64,000 nucleotides of DNA from Streptomyces katrae. GTDB lineage: Bacteria > Actinomycetota > Actinomycetes > Streptomycetales > Streptomycetaceae. Below are positions 1 through 8,700 of the stretch, in pieces. Positions within the stretch are counted from its first letter, which is position 1. Each line of letters starts with the position of its first letter. The translations under genes and the position numbers were made by a program. The stretch spans positions 434,001-498,000 of the forward strand of contig NZ_JNZY01000010.1 in assembly GCF_000717655.1 (NCBI RefSeq). The letters run 5' to 3'. The notes beneath the pieces were generated by a model. The model searched no databases. It saw only the letters and a list, made by a program, of their open reading frames with translations, and had not been told where the DNA came from.

Positions 1-375
1 GGCGACGGCACCCAGACCATGGACTTCGCCGACGTACGGGACATCGCGCGGGCCAACCTGCTGGCCGCCGAATCGGACCTGACCGACGAGGTGTTCAACG
101 TCGCGAGCGGAACCGAGACCAGCCTGCGCGACCTGGCCCTCGGACTGCTCGAGGCCATGGGCGCGGAGGGGATGGTGCCGGAGCACGGACCGGCCCGCGC
201 CGTGAACGGGGTAACCCGCCGCCTCGCGGACACCACGCAGGCCTCGGGGCGGCTCGGCTTCACCGCCGGGATCGACATGCGCCGCGGGCTGCGGGACCTG
301 GTGGACTGGTGGCGGGCCGAGCGCGCGGCGGACGCCGCCGCGGCGGAGGCAGCAGCCGGGGAGGCCGGCCGATGA
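1..375 (+). CDS. NAD-dependent epimerase/dehydratase, C-terminal part (gene starts before the window)
   Basis: The gene enters from the left edge; 124 codons remain before TGA. The visible protein fits the C-terminal, substrate-binding part of an extended short-chain dehydrogenase of the GalE/RmlB type: a VRDIARANLLAAE helix, the FNVASG strand typical of this family, and a closing amphipathic helix ending in LVDWWRAERA. The Rossmann glycine motif and the YxxxK active site lie outside the window, so epimerase and 4,6-dehydratase cannot be told apart. The stop overlaps the next ATG by four bases, so it is co-translated with a DegT aminotransferase, which suggests it supplies a nucleotide-sugar intermediate for that enzyme in the cytosol. 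Confidence 0.8.
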   Translation, partial: GDGTQTMDFADVRDIARANLLAAESDLTDEVFNVASGTETSLRDLALGLLEAMGAEGMVPEHGPARAVNGVTRRLADTTQASGRLGFTAGIDMRRGLRDLVDWWRAERAADAAAAEAAAGEAGR

Positions 376-1526
376 GCGCACGGGTCCCGGCCCCCGCCCG
401 CATCCCCGTCATGATCCCGTGGCTCGGCGAGGAGGAGGCGCAGGCCGCCGCCGACGCGGTGCTCTCCGGCTGGGTCGCCCAGGGGCCCCGGGTCGCCGAG
501 TTCGAGCGGGCCTTCGCCGAGCGGGTGGGCGCCGAGCACGGCATCGCCGTGAGCTCGTGCACCACCGCCCTGCACCTGGCGCTGATCGCGCTGGAGCTCG
601 GGCCGGGCGACGAGGTGGTCGTGCCCTCGCTGTCCTTCATCGCCACCGCCAACGCGGTGCGCTACGTGGGCGCCCACCCGGTGTTCGCGGACGTCGAGGA
701 GGCCACCGGGAACCTGACCCCCGAGACCGTGGACGCCGTACGCACCCCGCGGACCAGGGCGGTGCTCGCCGTCCACCAGGGCGGGGTGCCGGCCGACGTG
801 CACGCCCTGCGCGCAGCCTGCGCAGACTGGGGGGTCCCGCTGGTGGAGGACGCCGCCTGCGGGATCGGCGCGACCGTGGGCGGCAAGTCGGTCGGCCACG
901 GGGCGCTCCTCGCCGCGTGGTCCTTCCACCCGCGCAAGGTGATCACCACCGGCGAGGGCGGCATGGTGACCACGGACGACACCCAGTGGGCGGAGCGCCT
1001 GCGCCGGCTGCGCGAACACGGCATGAACGTGTCCGCGGCGCAGCGGCACGCCAGCAGCAAGCCGATCGCCGAGAGCTATCTGGAGGTCGGCTACAACTAC
1101 CGGATGACCGACATCCAGGCCGCGGTCGGCCTGGTGCAGCTCGGCAAGCTGGACGCGATCGTGGCCCGCCGCCGCGAACTGGCGGCCAGGTACGGTCAGT
1201 TGCTCTCCGGCATCCCGGGCCTGCGCCCGGTCCGGGACCCCGGTCACGGCGAGGGCAACTTCCAGTCGTACTGGGTGCTGCTTGCCGAGGACTTCCCGGT
1301 CAGCCGGGACGAGCTGCTCTCGGTGCTGGCCAGGGCCGGGATCTCGGCCCGGCGCGGGATCATGGCCTCGCACCTGGAACCGGCGTACGCCGGGCACGGG
1401 GCGGCGCCGCTGCCGGTGACCGAGCTGATCAGCCGCGACTCGCTGATCCTGCCGCTGTTCCACACCATGACGGAGGACCAGCAGGACCGGGTGGTCGCGG
1501 TGCTGCGCGAACAGGCCGGCGGATGA
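372..1526 (+). CDS. DegT/DnrJ/EryC1/StrS family sugar aminotransferase
   Basis: A 384-aa PLP-dependent aminotransferase that would convert a keto-nucleotide-sugar to the amino-sugar. The start is ATG 372, overlapping the upstream stop (ATGA). Visible family marks are SSCTTALHLAL (phosphate-binding region, about residues 57-67), VEDAACGIGA (Asp pairing with the PLP pyridine), and SFHPRK with Lys189 as the likely Schiff-base lysine, followed by TTGEGGM. The GYNYRMTDIQAA segment is also typical. The SFHPRK form and a following NeuD/PglD-like acyltransferase resemble PglE/perosamine-synthase-type 4-aminotransferases; the exact sugar is inference. The length is normal for the family. Confidence 0.9.
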   Translation: MSARVPAPARIPVMIPWLGEEEAQAAADAVLSGWVAQGPRVAEFERAFAERVGAEHGIAVSSCTTALHLALIALELGPGDEVVVPSLSFIATANAVRYVGAHPVFADVEEATGNLTPETVDAVRTPRTRAVLAVHQGGVPADVHALRAACADWGVPLVEDAACGIGATVGGKSVGHGALLAAWSFHPRKVITTGEGGMVTTDDTQWAERLRRLREHGMNVSAAQRHASSKPIAESYLEVGYNYRMTDIQAAVGLVQLGKLDAIVARRRELAARYGQLLSGIPGLRPVRDPGHGEGNFQSYWVLLAEDFPVSRDELLSVLARAGISARRGIMASHLEPAYAGHGAAPLPVTELISRDSLILPLFHTMTEDQQDRVVAVLREQAGG

Positions 1527-2341
1527 CCGCGCCAAGCGCCCCGACGGGCCCGACCACCCAGGACCTGCTCATCGTCGGCGCGGGCGGATTCGCCCGCGAG
1601 ACCGCCCAGGCCGTACGGGACGCGGTCGCCGCCGACGGGGAGCGCGGCCGCACCCCGCGGTGGCGGCTCGCCGGGCACCTGGACGACGACCCGGTCCTGC
1701 ACGGCCGGGACGTCGACGGGGTGCCGGTGCTGGGCGGCAGCGACCTGGTGCACCAGAGGCCGGACACCCGGGTCGTGGTGTGCGTCGGCAGTCCGCGCGA
1801 CTACGCGGTACGGGCCCGCGTGGTACGGCGCCTGGCCCTGCCCGAGAGCCGGTACGCGACCGTGGTGCACCCCACGGCCGCCGTCTCCGCGTCCTCGGTG
1901 CTCGGCGCGGGCTCGGTCCTGCTCGCGCACTGCGTGCTGACCGCGGCCGTACGGGTCGGCGCCCACGTGGCCGTGATGCCGCACGCGGTCCTCACCCACG
2001 ACGACACGGTCGGGGACTTCGCGACGCTCGCTTCCGGGGTCCGCCTCGGCGGCGGGGTCCGGCTGGGGCGGGGGGCGTACGTGGGCGCGGGCGCCCTCGT
2101 ACGGGAGAACACCGCGGTCGGCGCCTGGTCGCTGACCGGGATGGGAAGCACGGTCCTGGCCGACGTGCCGCCCGGCGAGGTGTGGGCCGGAAGCCCGGCC
2201 CGCCGGCTGCGCGCGGCGGGGGGCCCGGCGCTCGACGAGCTGCGGGCCGACGGCGAGGCGACCGGCCGGGGGCCGGAGACACGGACAAGGCCCGGGATAC
2301 GCACGAGGCCGGAGACACGGATGGGGAGCACAGTCGCATGA
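1523..2341 (+). CDS. NeuD/PglD-type left-handed beta-helix sugar acyltransferase
   Basis: A 272-aa protein with the two-part layout of the NeuD/PglD family. An N-terminal Rossmann-like domain begins LLIVGAGGFARETAQAV (about residues 14-30), and a C-terminal run of hexapeptide repeats follows (about residues 120-215), ending in the VLADVPPGEVWAGSPARRL cap. Such enzymes N- or O-acetylate a UDP-amino-sugar with acetyl-CoA. The H-DD at HAVLTHDD is in the region of the PglD catalytic histidine. Coupled by ATGA overlaps to aminotransferases on both sides, it probably acylates the product of the first. The last ~30 residues are a low-complexity Arg/Thr/Glu tail not expected for the family. Confidence 0.87.
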   Translation: MTAPSAPTGPTTQDLLIVGAGGFARETAQAVRDAVAADGERGRTPRWRLAGHLDDDPVLHGRDVDGVPVLGGSDLVHQRPDTRVVVCVGSPRDYAVRARVVRRLALPESRYATVVHPTAAVSASSVLGAGSVLLAHCVLTAAVRVGAHVAVMPHAVLTHDDTVGDFATLASGVRLGGGVRLGRGAYVGAGALVRENTAVGAWSLTGMGSTVLADVPPGEVWAGSPARRLRAAGGPALDELRADGEATGRGPETRTRPGIRTRPETRMGSTVA

Positions 2342-3453
2342 ACCAGATACCGCTCGTGGACCTGAAGGCGGCGCACGCCGAGGTAGCGCAGGAAGTACGC
2401 GCAGGATTCGACCGGGTGCTGGCCGACACCGCCTTCATCGGCGGTGAGGAGGTCCGGGCCTTCGAGCGCGCGTACGCGGCCTTCGCCGGGGTCGGCCACT
2501 GCGTCGGCGTGGCCAACGGCACCGACGCACTCGAACTGGCCCTGCGCGCGAGCGGGGTGGGCGTCGGCGACGAGGTGGTGCTGCCCGCGAACACGTTCAT
2601 CGCCACCGCCGGCGCGGTCGCCCGGACCGGCGCGCGGCCGGTCCTGGTGGACTGCCTGCCCGACACCCTGCTGATGGACCCGCAGGCCGCGCTGGACGCG
2701 GTCGGCGAGGCCACGCGCGCGGTGGTCCCGGTGCACCTGTACGGGCAGTGCGCCCCCGCGGCCGAGCTGGCCGCGCAGCTCCCCTCCTACGTCAAGGTCG
2801 TCGAGGACGCCGCGCAGAGCCAGGGCGCCACGCGGAAGGGCCGCTCTCCGGGCAGCGGCGGGATCGCCGCGACCAGCTTCTACCCGGGCAAGAACCTGGG
2901 CGCGTACGGTGACGCGGGCGCGGTGGTCACCGACGACGAGGAGACCGCCGACCTCGTACGGGCCCTCGCCAACCACGGCGGCATCGCCAAGTACCGGCAC
3001 GACGTGGCAGGGTTCAACAGCAGGCTCGACGGGCTGCAGGCCGTGGTCCTGCGGGCCAAACTGGCCCGCCTCGCCGACGGGAACGCGGCCCGCCGCGCCG
3101 CCGCCGCCCGCTACGACGCGCTGCTGGGCGGTCTGGCGGCCGCCGGACGCCTGACCCTGCCGGTCACCGCGGACGGCAACGTCCACGTGTGGCACCTGTA
3201 CGTCGTCCGGGTCAGCGGCGTCGACCGCGACGCGGTCGTAGGCAAGCTCAACGCAGAGGGCATCGGCGCCGGCGTGCACTACCCCGCCCCGGTCCACCTG
3301 ACGCCGGCCTACGGCCACCTCGGACACGGCCGCGGGGACTTCCCCCATGCCGAGCAGGCCGCGGACCGGATGCTCTCCCTCCCGCTCTTCCCGCAGATCA
3401 CCGCCGCTCAACAGCAGCGGGTCGTGGACGCGCTCACCGACGCGCTGCGCTGA
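2338..3453 (+). CDS. DegT-family aminotransferase, WbpE/WlbC/QdtB-like
   Basis: A 371-aa PLP aminotransferase starting at ATG 2338 (ATGA overlap). The motifs VANGTDALELAL, VEDAAQSQGA and SFYPGKNLGAYGDAGA are clear; Lys185 is the probable PLP lysine. The SFYPGKNLGA(Y/F)GD form belongs to the branch acting at C3 of the sugar (WbpE/WlbC on 3-keto-uronic acids, QdtB/DesV on dTDP-3-keto-6-deoxysugars). With a dehydrogenase, a hexapeptide acetyltransferase and a 2-epimerase elsewhere in the locus, a 3-amino-uronic-acid route is attractive but not proven. It is the last enzyme of the tightly overlapping plus-strand set; 39 bp separate it from the secreted protein gene. Confidence 0.9.
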   Translation: MNQIPLVDLKAAHAEVAQEVRAGFDRVLADTAFIGGEEVRAFERAYAAFAGVGHCVGVANGTDALELALRASGVGVGDEVVLPANTFIATAGAVARTGARPVLVDCLPDTLLMDPQAALDAVGEATRAVVPVHLYGQCAPAAELAAQLPSYVKVVEDAAQSQGATRKGRSPGSGGIAATSFYPGKNLGAYGDAGAVVTDDEETADLVRALANHGGIAKYRHDVAGFNSRLDGLQAVVLRAKLARLADGNAARRAAAARYDALLGGLAAAGRLTLPVTADGNVHVWHLYVVRVSGVDRDAVVGKLNAEGIGAGVHYPAPVHLTPAYGHLGHGRGDFPHAEQAADRMLSLPLFPQITAAQQQRVVDALTDALR

Positions 3454-3492
3454 CGCCCTGCGCCCGCGCAGACGTACAAAAAAGAGGTACAG

Positions 3493-6400
3493 ATGAACAG
3501 ACGGACAAGGTTGATCCGGTACGGCCTCTTCACCGTGGTCGCGGCCCTGATGGCCACGGTCTTACCTCCGTCCTCGGTGGCGGGTGCGGTGGACCCCTGC
3601 GGTCCCGGCACGAACGCGATCGTGTGCGAGAACTCCAAGCCGGGCACACCGATGTCCGACTGGTTCGCGCCCAGCGCCTACGGCGACATCAAGGGCTTCA
3701 GCGCCCAGATGAGCGTCCAGGCGGGCGAAACGGTGCAGTTCAAGGTCCAGTCGCCGACCCCGTACCGGGTGTCGGTCTACCGGCTGGGCCACTACGGGGG
3801 TGACGGGGCCCGCCTGATGTCCACCGCGGCGCAGGCGGCCCAGACCTACCCGGCGAACTTCCTGCCGGGCGGCAACCCGCGCAGCTGCACCACCAAGGCC
3901 GCCACCGGGCTGGTCGACTGCGGAAACTGGCCCGTCACCGCGACGTGGACCGTGCCGGCCGATGCCGTCTCAGGCCTGTACATCGCCAACCTCGACCAGG
4001 CGGACGGCAACGGGGTGATGCCCTATCCGTTCGTCGTCCGCAACGACTTCAGCCACTCCGACATCGTCGTGCAGACCAGCGACCAGACCTGGCAGGCGTA
4101 CAACAACTACGGCGGCCAGGACCTGTACGACGGCGGGGGACCCGCGCCGGACGGCCGGGCGTACGAGGTCAGTTACAACCGGCCCATGGACATCGGCGGG
4201 GAGAACGGGATCTACGGATCCGAGTACCAGATGATCTCCTGGCTGGAGCGCAACGGGTACGACGTGAGCTACATGTCCGGAATCGACATGTCGACCCGTG
4301 GCGCGACCCAGCTCCGCGACCACAAGGTCTTCATGTCCTCGGGCCACGACGAGTACTGGACCCAGGACCAGTTCACCAACGCGCTCAGCGCCCGCCGCGC
4401 CGGTGTCCACCAGACGTACTTCAGCGGCAACGAGGTCTTCTGGAAGACCCGCCTCGCACCCAGCATCGACGGCGCGGCCACGGCCGACCGGACGCTGGTC
4501 TGCTACAAGGAGACCAAGCTCTCCTTCCCCCAGCCCAACGGCGTTCCCGACCCGAGCGGGACCTGGACCGGCACGTTCATGGACCCGGCCAGCTCCACGA
4601 ACGGGCGGCCCTTCCAGCCGCAGAACCAGCTGACCGGTTCGCTGTTCAGCGTGAACGGCTACCGCAGCGACGCGCTCACCGTGCCCGGCGCGTTCGCCAA
4701 GATGCGGCTGTGGAGGAACACCACCGTCGCGAGCCTCACCCCCTCCCAGACCGCCACGTTCCCGGCCGGCACGCTCGGCTACGAATGGGACAGCGACGTC
4801 GAGGACGCGGCGCGTCCGCCCGGGCAGATCCAGTTGTCGTCCACCACGGTGGACATCAACGACGGCAAGCTCCGCCTCGACTACGGCAACACATACGGGA
4901 ACGGCACCGCCACGCACAGCCTGGTCGCCTTCCGCGACCAGACCTCGCACGCCCTGGTCTTCGGCGCCGGCACCGTGCAGTGGTCCTGGGGCCTGACCAA
5001 CATGCCGACGGGCAACCCCGACGACGCGGTGGTCACCGAGGACAAGCGGATGCAGCAGGCGACGGTGAACGTCTTCGCCGACATGGGCGTGCAGCCCAAG
5101 TCCCTGCAGAGCAACCTCGTCGTCGCGACCGCCTCCACGGACACCACGGGCCCGGCCATCACGGTCTCCAGCCCGGCGCCCAATGCCACGGTGCCCGCGT
5201 TGCGGCCGGTGACCGTCACGGGCACCGCCACCGACAGCGGCGGCGGCGTCGTGGCCCGGGTGGAGGTCTCCACCGACGGCGGGACCACCTGGAAGGCGAC
5301 CACCGGCATCGGGTCCTGGAGCCACAAGTGGACCCCGACCACCCCCGGCCCCGTGCAGATCAAGGTCCGCGCAGTGGACGACAGCGTCAACATCGGCGCC
5401 ACCACCACCGTGCCGCTGACCGTGGGACCCCAGCAGTGCCCCTGCACCGTCTGGCCGGCCGCGGCCGTACCGGGCACCGTCAACGCCGGCGACGGCAGCG
5501 CCGTCGAACTCGGCGTGAAGATCCGCTCCTCGGCACCCGGCTCGATCACCGGCGTCCGCTTCTACAAGTCCCCGGCCAACACCGGAACCCACACGGGCAG
5601 CCTGTGGAGCAGCACGGGGCAGCGCCTGGCCACCGGCACCTTCACCAACGAGACGGCGTCAGGCTGGCAGCAGCTGAACTTCTCCTCCCCGGTCCCGGTC
5701 AAGGCCAACACCACGTACATCGCCTCCTACTTCGCCCCCAACGGCGGATACTCCTTCGACAACACCTTCGCCAACGCCGACGCGGGTCTGGCCCCGCTGA
5801 CCGCGCTGCGCAGCGGTACCGACGGAGGCAACGGGGTGTACCGCTACAGCGCCACGGGCGGGTTCCCCTCCACGGCCTCGTCCGGCAGCAACTACTGGGT
5901 CGACGCGGTCCTGGACACCTCCACCGCGAGCACGACGCCGCCCACCGTCACCTCGATCACGCCGCAGTCCGCGGCGACCGGCACCGCGATCACGGCAGCG
6001 GTGAAGGCCACCTTCAGCGAGGGCATCGACGCCGACACCCTCGCCTTCACCCTGAAGGACCCGGGCGGCGCCGCCGTTCCGGGCAGCAAGGTCCTCAGCG
6101 CCTCCAACAGCGCCACCTTCACCCCGTCCACGGAGCTGGTGCTCAACGCCACGTACACGGCGTCGGTGCAGGCCGCCGACCTGTGGGGCAACGCCATGAC
6201 GGCGCCCGTCACCTGGACGTTCACCACCAGCGCGAGCCCGCCCACCGTGAACTGCCCCTGCAGCCTGTGGGGACCCACGGCCGAGCCGACCACCGCCAAC
6301 GTCGGCGACGACACCAACTCCGTCGAACTGGGCACCCGCTTCCAGTCCGCGGTCAGCGGCTACGTCACCGGCATCACCTTCTACAAGGGCCCCGGGAACA

Positions 6401-6792
6401 CCGGCACGCACACCGGCAGCCTGTGGTCGGCCGACGGAACGCTCCTCGCGACCGGCACCTTCGGCAGCGAGACCCTGTCGGGCTGGCAGCAGCTGCACTT
6501 CGCCACCCCGGTGCCCATCACCGCGGGCACCAGCTACGTGGCCTCCTACCACGCGCCGAACGGCAAGTACTCCGTGGACGGCGGCTACTTCACCGCCGCG
6601 CACCGCTCCTACCCGCTGGTCGCCCCGGCCGACGGCAGCGGGGGCGCCAACGGCCTCTACAAGTACGGTGCTTCCACCGCCTTCCCGACCAACACCTTCG
6701 GCTCCGTGAACTACTGGGTCGGCCCGGTGTTCACCACCACGGCGCCGGCCGGCCTCGCGTCGGACGGCTCCACGGAGGTGTCCGGCCAGTGA
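3493..6792 (+). CDS. Large secreted protein: N,N-dimethylformamidase-beta-like domain, Ig-like domains and two DUF4082 modules
   Basis: A 1099-aa secreted protein. ATG 3493 is preceded by GAGG at a normal distance, and residues 1-32 form a signal peptide (RR, hydrophobic core, VAGAV cleavage region). Residues ~35-545 resemble the N,N-dimethylformamidase beta-subunit-like domain (SDWFAPSAYGDIKGF start, VQTSDQTWQAYNNYGGQDLY, SSGHDEYW). Then come an Ig-like domain (~550-645), a DUF4082 module beginning CPCTVW (residue ~649), a Big_5-like Ig domain (~815-915) and a second DUF4082 beginning CPCSLW (~921). No membrane anchor or sortase signal follows. DUF4082 modules occur in actinobacterial proteins around glycan loci and may bind carbohydrate; enzyme activity is unknown. 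The gene overlaps the next one by GTGA. Confidence 0.85.
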   Translation: MNRRTRLIRYGLFTVVAALMATVLPPSSVAGAVDPCGPGTNAIVCENSKPGTPMSDWFAPSAYGDIKGFSAQMSVQAGETVQFKVQSPTPYRVSVYRLGHYGGDGARLMSTAAQAAQTYPANFLPGGNPRSCTTKAATGLVDCGNWPVTATWTVPADAVSGLYIANLDQADGNGVMPYPFVVRNDFSHSDIVVQTSDQTWQAYNNYGGQDLYDGGGPAPDGRAYEVSYNRPMDIGGENGIYGSEYQMISWLERNGYDVSYMSGIDMSTRGATQLRDHKVFMSSGHDEYWTQDQFTNALSARRAGVHQTYFSGNEVFWKTRLAPSIDGAATADRTLVCYKETKLSFPQPNGVPDPSGTWTGTFMDPASSTNGRPFQPQNQLTGSLFSVNGYRSDALTVPGAFAKMRLWRNTTVASLTPSQTATFPAGTLGYEWDSDVEDAARPPGQIQLSSTTVDINDGKLRLDYGNTYGNGTATHSLVAFRDQTSHALVFGAGTVQWSWGLTNMPTGNPDDAVVTEDKRMQQATVNVFADMGVQPKSLQSNLVVATASTDTTGPAITVSSPAPNATVPALRPVTVTGTATDSGGGVVARVEVSTDGGTTWKATTGIGSWSHKWTPTTPGPVQIKVRAVDDSVNIGATTTVPLTVGPQQCPCTVWPAAAVPGTVNAGDGSAVELGVKIRSSAPGSITGVRFYKSPANTGTHTGSLWSSTGQRLATGTFTNETASGWQQLNFSSPVPVKANTTYIASYFAPNGGYSFDNTFANADAGLAPLTALRSGTDGGNGVYRYSATGGFPSTASSGSNYWVDAVLDTSTASTTPPTVTSITPQSAATGTAITAAVKATFSEGIDADTLAFTLKDPGGAAVPGSKVLSASNSATFTPSTELVLNATYTASVQAADLWGNAMTAPVTWTFTTSASPPTVNCPCSLWGPTAEPTTANVGDDTNSVELGTRFQSAVSGYVTGITFYKGPGNTGTHTGSLWSADGTLLATGTFGSETLSGWQQLHFATPVPITAGTSYVASYHAPNGKYSVDGGYFTAAHRSYPLVAPADGSGGANGLYKYGASTAFPTNTFGSVNYWVGPVFTTTAPAGLASDGSTEVSGQ

Positions 6793-7835
6793 GCACCGTC
6801 AGCGTGGTGATCCCCTGCTACAAGTACGGCCACTTCCTGGCCGACTGCGTCAAGAGCGTCCTGGACGAGCAGGAAGGCGTCGACGTACGGGTCCTGATCA
6901 TCGACGACGCCTCGCCGGACGACTCGGCGGAGGTCGCGCGCGCCCTCGCGGCCGCCGACCCCCGCATCGAGGTCCGAGTCCACGAGCGCAACCAAGGCCA
7001 CATCGCCACCTACAACGAGGGCCTGCTGGAGTGGGCCGACGGGGACTACGTCGCCCTCCTCTCGGCCGACGACCGGCTGGTCCCCGGGGCCCTGGTACGC
7101 GCCGCGGCGCTGCTCGACGCCCACCCCGAAGCCGGCTTCGCCTACGGCAGGCCGCTCCGGTTCCGGCACGGCGGACCGCTGCCCGCGGCCCGCACCCGGA
7201 GCACCGGTTCGGTGGTCTACCCGGGACGGTGGTGGCTGGAGCGGCGTTTCCGGGAGGGCACCGGGTGCATCACCTCGCCCGAGGTGGTCGTCCGCACCAG
7301 CCTCCAGCGCAAGGTCGGGGGCTACGACCCGGACCTCCCGCACGCCGGCGACATCGAGATGTGGATGCGGCTCGCGGCGCACGCCGACGTGGGCTACGTC
7401 CGCGGGGCCGACCAGGCCTTCTACCGCGTCCACGGCAACAACATGTCCACCACGGACTTCGGCGGACAGCTCGACGACCTGCGCCAGCGCCTCGTCGCCT
7501 TCGACTCCGTCCTGGAGAAGTGCTCCGGCCTGCTCCCGGAGGCCGGCCGGCTGTCGGCCCTGGCGCGGACCCGGCTCGCCCGGTACGCGCTGCGGCGCGC
7601 CTACCGCGCGTACGACCGCGGGCGCACCGGGGTGGTTCCCGTCGAGGAGCTGGAGGCCTTCGCCGCCGAGTGCCTGCCGCAGTACACCTCGCTCGGCGAA
7701 TACCGGGCGCTGCGCCGGCGGCGGCGGATCGGGGCGCGCGTGATGCCGTACCTCCAGCCGCTGGTGCTCTCGGCCGTCGCCGACCGGGGGCGCGAGTGGC
7801 TCTGGTGGCAGTCCTGGAAACGCCGAGGGATTTGA
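6789..7835 (+). CDS. Glycosyltransferase family 2
   Basis: A 348-aa GT-A glycosyltransferase starting at GTG 6789, which overlaps the previous stop (GTGA). It opens with VSVVIPCYKYGHFLADCVKSV. DDASPDD binds the nucleotide, and LLSADDR near residue 97 serves as the DXD-like metal site. A GGYDPDLPHAGDIEMWMRLA segment matches the acceptor and catalytic-base region (ED/xW-like) of family 2 enzymes. No membrane segment is visible, so it should work at the cytosolic face of the membrane, adding one sugar to the lipid-linked repeat unit. Donor and linkage are unknown. Confidence 0.88.
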   Translation: MSTVSVVIPCYKYGHFLADCVKSVLDEQEGVDVRVLIIDDASPDDSAEVARALAAADPRIEVRVHERNQGHIATYNEGLLEWADGDYVALLSADDRLVPGALVRAAALLDAHPEAGFAYGRPLRFRHGGPLPAARTRSTGSVVYPGRWWLERRFREGTGCITSPEVVVRTSLQRKVGGYDPDLPHAGDIEMWMRLAAHADVGYVRGADQAFYRVHGNNMSTTDFGGQLDDLRQRLVAFDSVLEKCSGLLPEAGRLSALARTRLARYALRRAYRAYDRGRTGVVPVEELEAFAAECLPQYTSLGEYRALRRRRRIGARVMPYLQPLVLSAVADRGREWLWWQSWKRRGI

Positions 7836-7912
7836 TGAACCAGCAGTACCGACAGCGCCGACTGCACCACCGCCCCGCCCCCGGGGCACCAACGGCCCGG
7901 CGGCCCGCTTCC

Positions 7913-8620
7913 TCAGCGGGCCGCCGCGGCCGCGGGCACCCGGCTCCGCGCCCCCGCGTCGGCCCCCGCCCCGCTCTCCGGACCGGTGTCGGCGCTCTCG
8001 CGCCGGCGCCGGTTCCGGCGCGTCACGACCTGATCGGTCCACAGGGCGGCGGCCACGCCGCAGACCCCGGCCAGCAGCGCCGTCCCGGCCAGCCCGCGGC
8101 TCTTGGTCCCGGTCTGCGCGACCGCCGTCGGCGGTACGAGGAGCGTCACGCTCATCCGCGCCGGCTCCGGGATCTGCTGCTCGGCCTGCATGGCCGTGAT
8201 GCGCTTCGTATAGGCCTCGACGACCTTCAGCACCGCCAGGTTGGCGGCGGCGGGCTCCGCGTGCTCCGCCTGCACCTGGAGCGAGGGGATCAGATAGCGG
8301 GGGGTGACGCTGGTGCCGCTGTTGCGCGGGATCAGCCGGTACGGGCCGCCCACCCCCGCCGCACGCAACTCGGCCGCACCGGCGGGGGATTCCAGCTGCT
8401 GGACCGCCGCGTACGACACGGCCGCGAGCGGCGGCTGAAGATTGGCGAGCTGGTTCGGCTGGCTGCCGGTCACCGGCGGCTTGAGCACGACGATCGCCGA
8501 GCTCACGTGGGTCCGGGTGGGGCGGAGCACCTGCAGGGCCCCGGCGCCCGCGAGCACCGCCACCAGGACCAGGACGTACCAGCGGCGGCGGAGCGTGCGG
8601 AACAACTCACCAGGCGACAC
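7913..8620 (-). CDS. Wzz-like polysaccharide chain-length/co-polymerase membrane protein
   Basis: A 235-aa protein from GTG 8620. It has the two-helix topology of Wzz/PCP proteins: a cytosolic N-terminus with LRRRWYVL, a first membrane helix (~residues 14-34), an extracytosolic loop with the typical early beta strands, a second helix near residues 180-198 (GLAGTALLAGVCGVAAALW), and a basic then Ala/Ser-rich tail. No tyrosine-kinase domain is attached. Such proteins set polymer length together with Wzy and the export apparatus. It is transcribed divergently from the Wzz-Wzy fusion gene and points toward the end of the glycosyltransferase gene; the 77 bp between 7835 and 7913 hold no clear hairpin. 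Confidence 0.83.
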   Translation of the reverse strand: MSPGELFRTLRRRWYVLVLVAVLAGAGALQVLRPTRTHVSSAIVVLKPPVTGSQPNQLANLQPPLAAVSYAAVQQLESPAGAAELRAAGVGGPYRLIPRNSGTSVTPRYLIPSLQVQAEHAEPAAANLAVLKVVEAYTKRITAMQAEQQIPEPARMSVTLLVPPTAVAQTGTKSRGLAGTALLAGVCGVAAALWTDQVVTRRNRRRRESADTGPESGAGADAGARSRVPAAAAAR

Positions 8621-8700
8621 AGGATTCCTTCCGTCGCGTTCGATCTTTCCAGGACGCGGGTCGGCCCGCCATCGGTTCCGGCAGGCGCGAAGGAGTGTTC

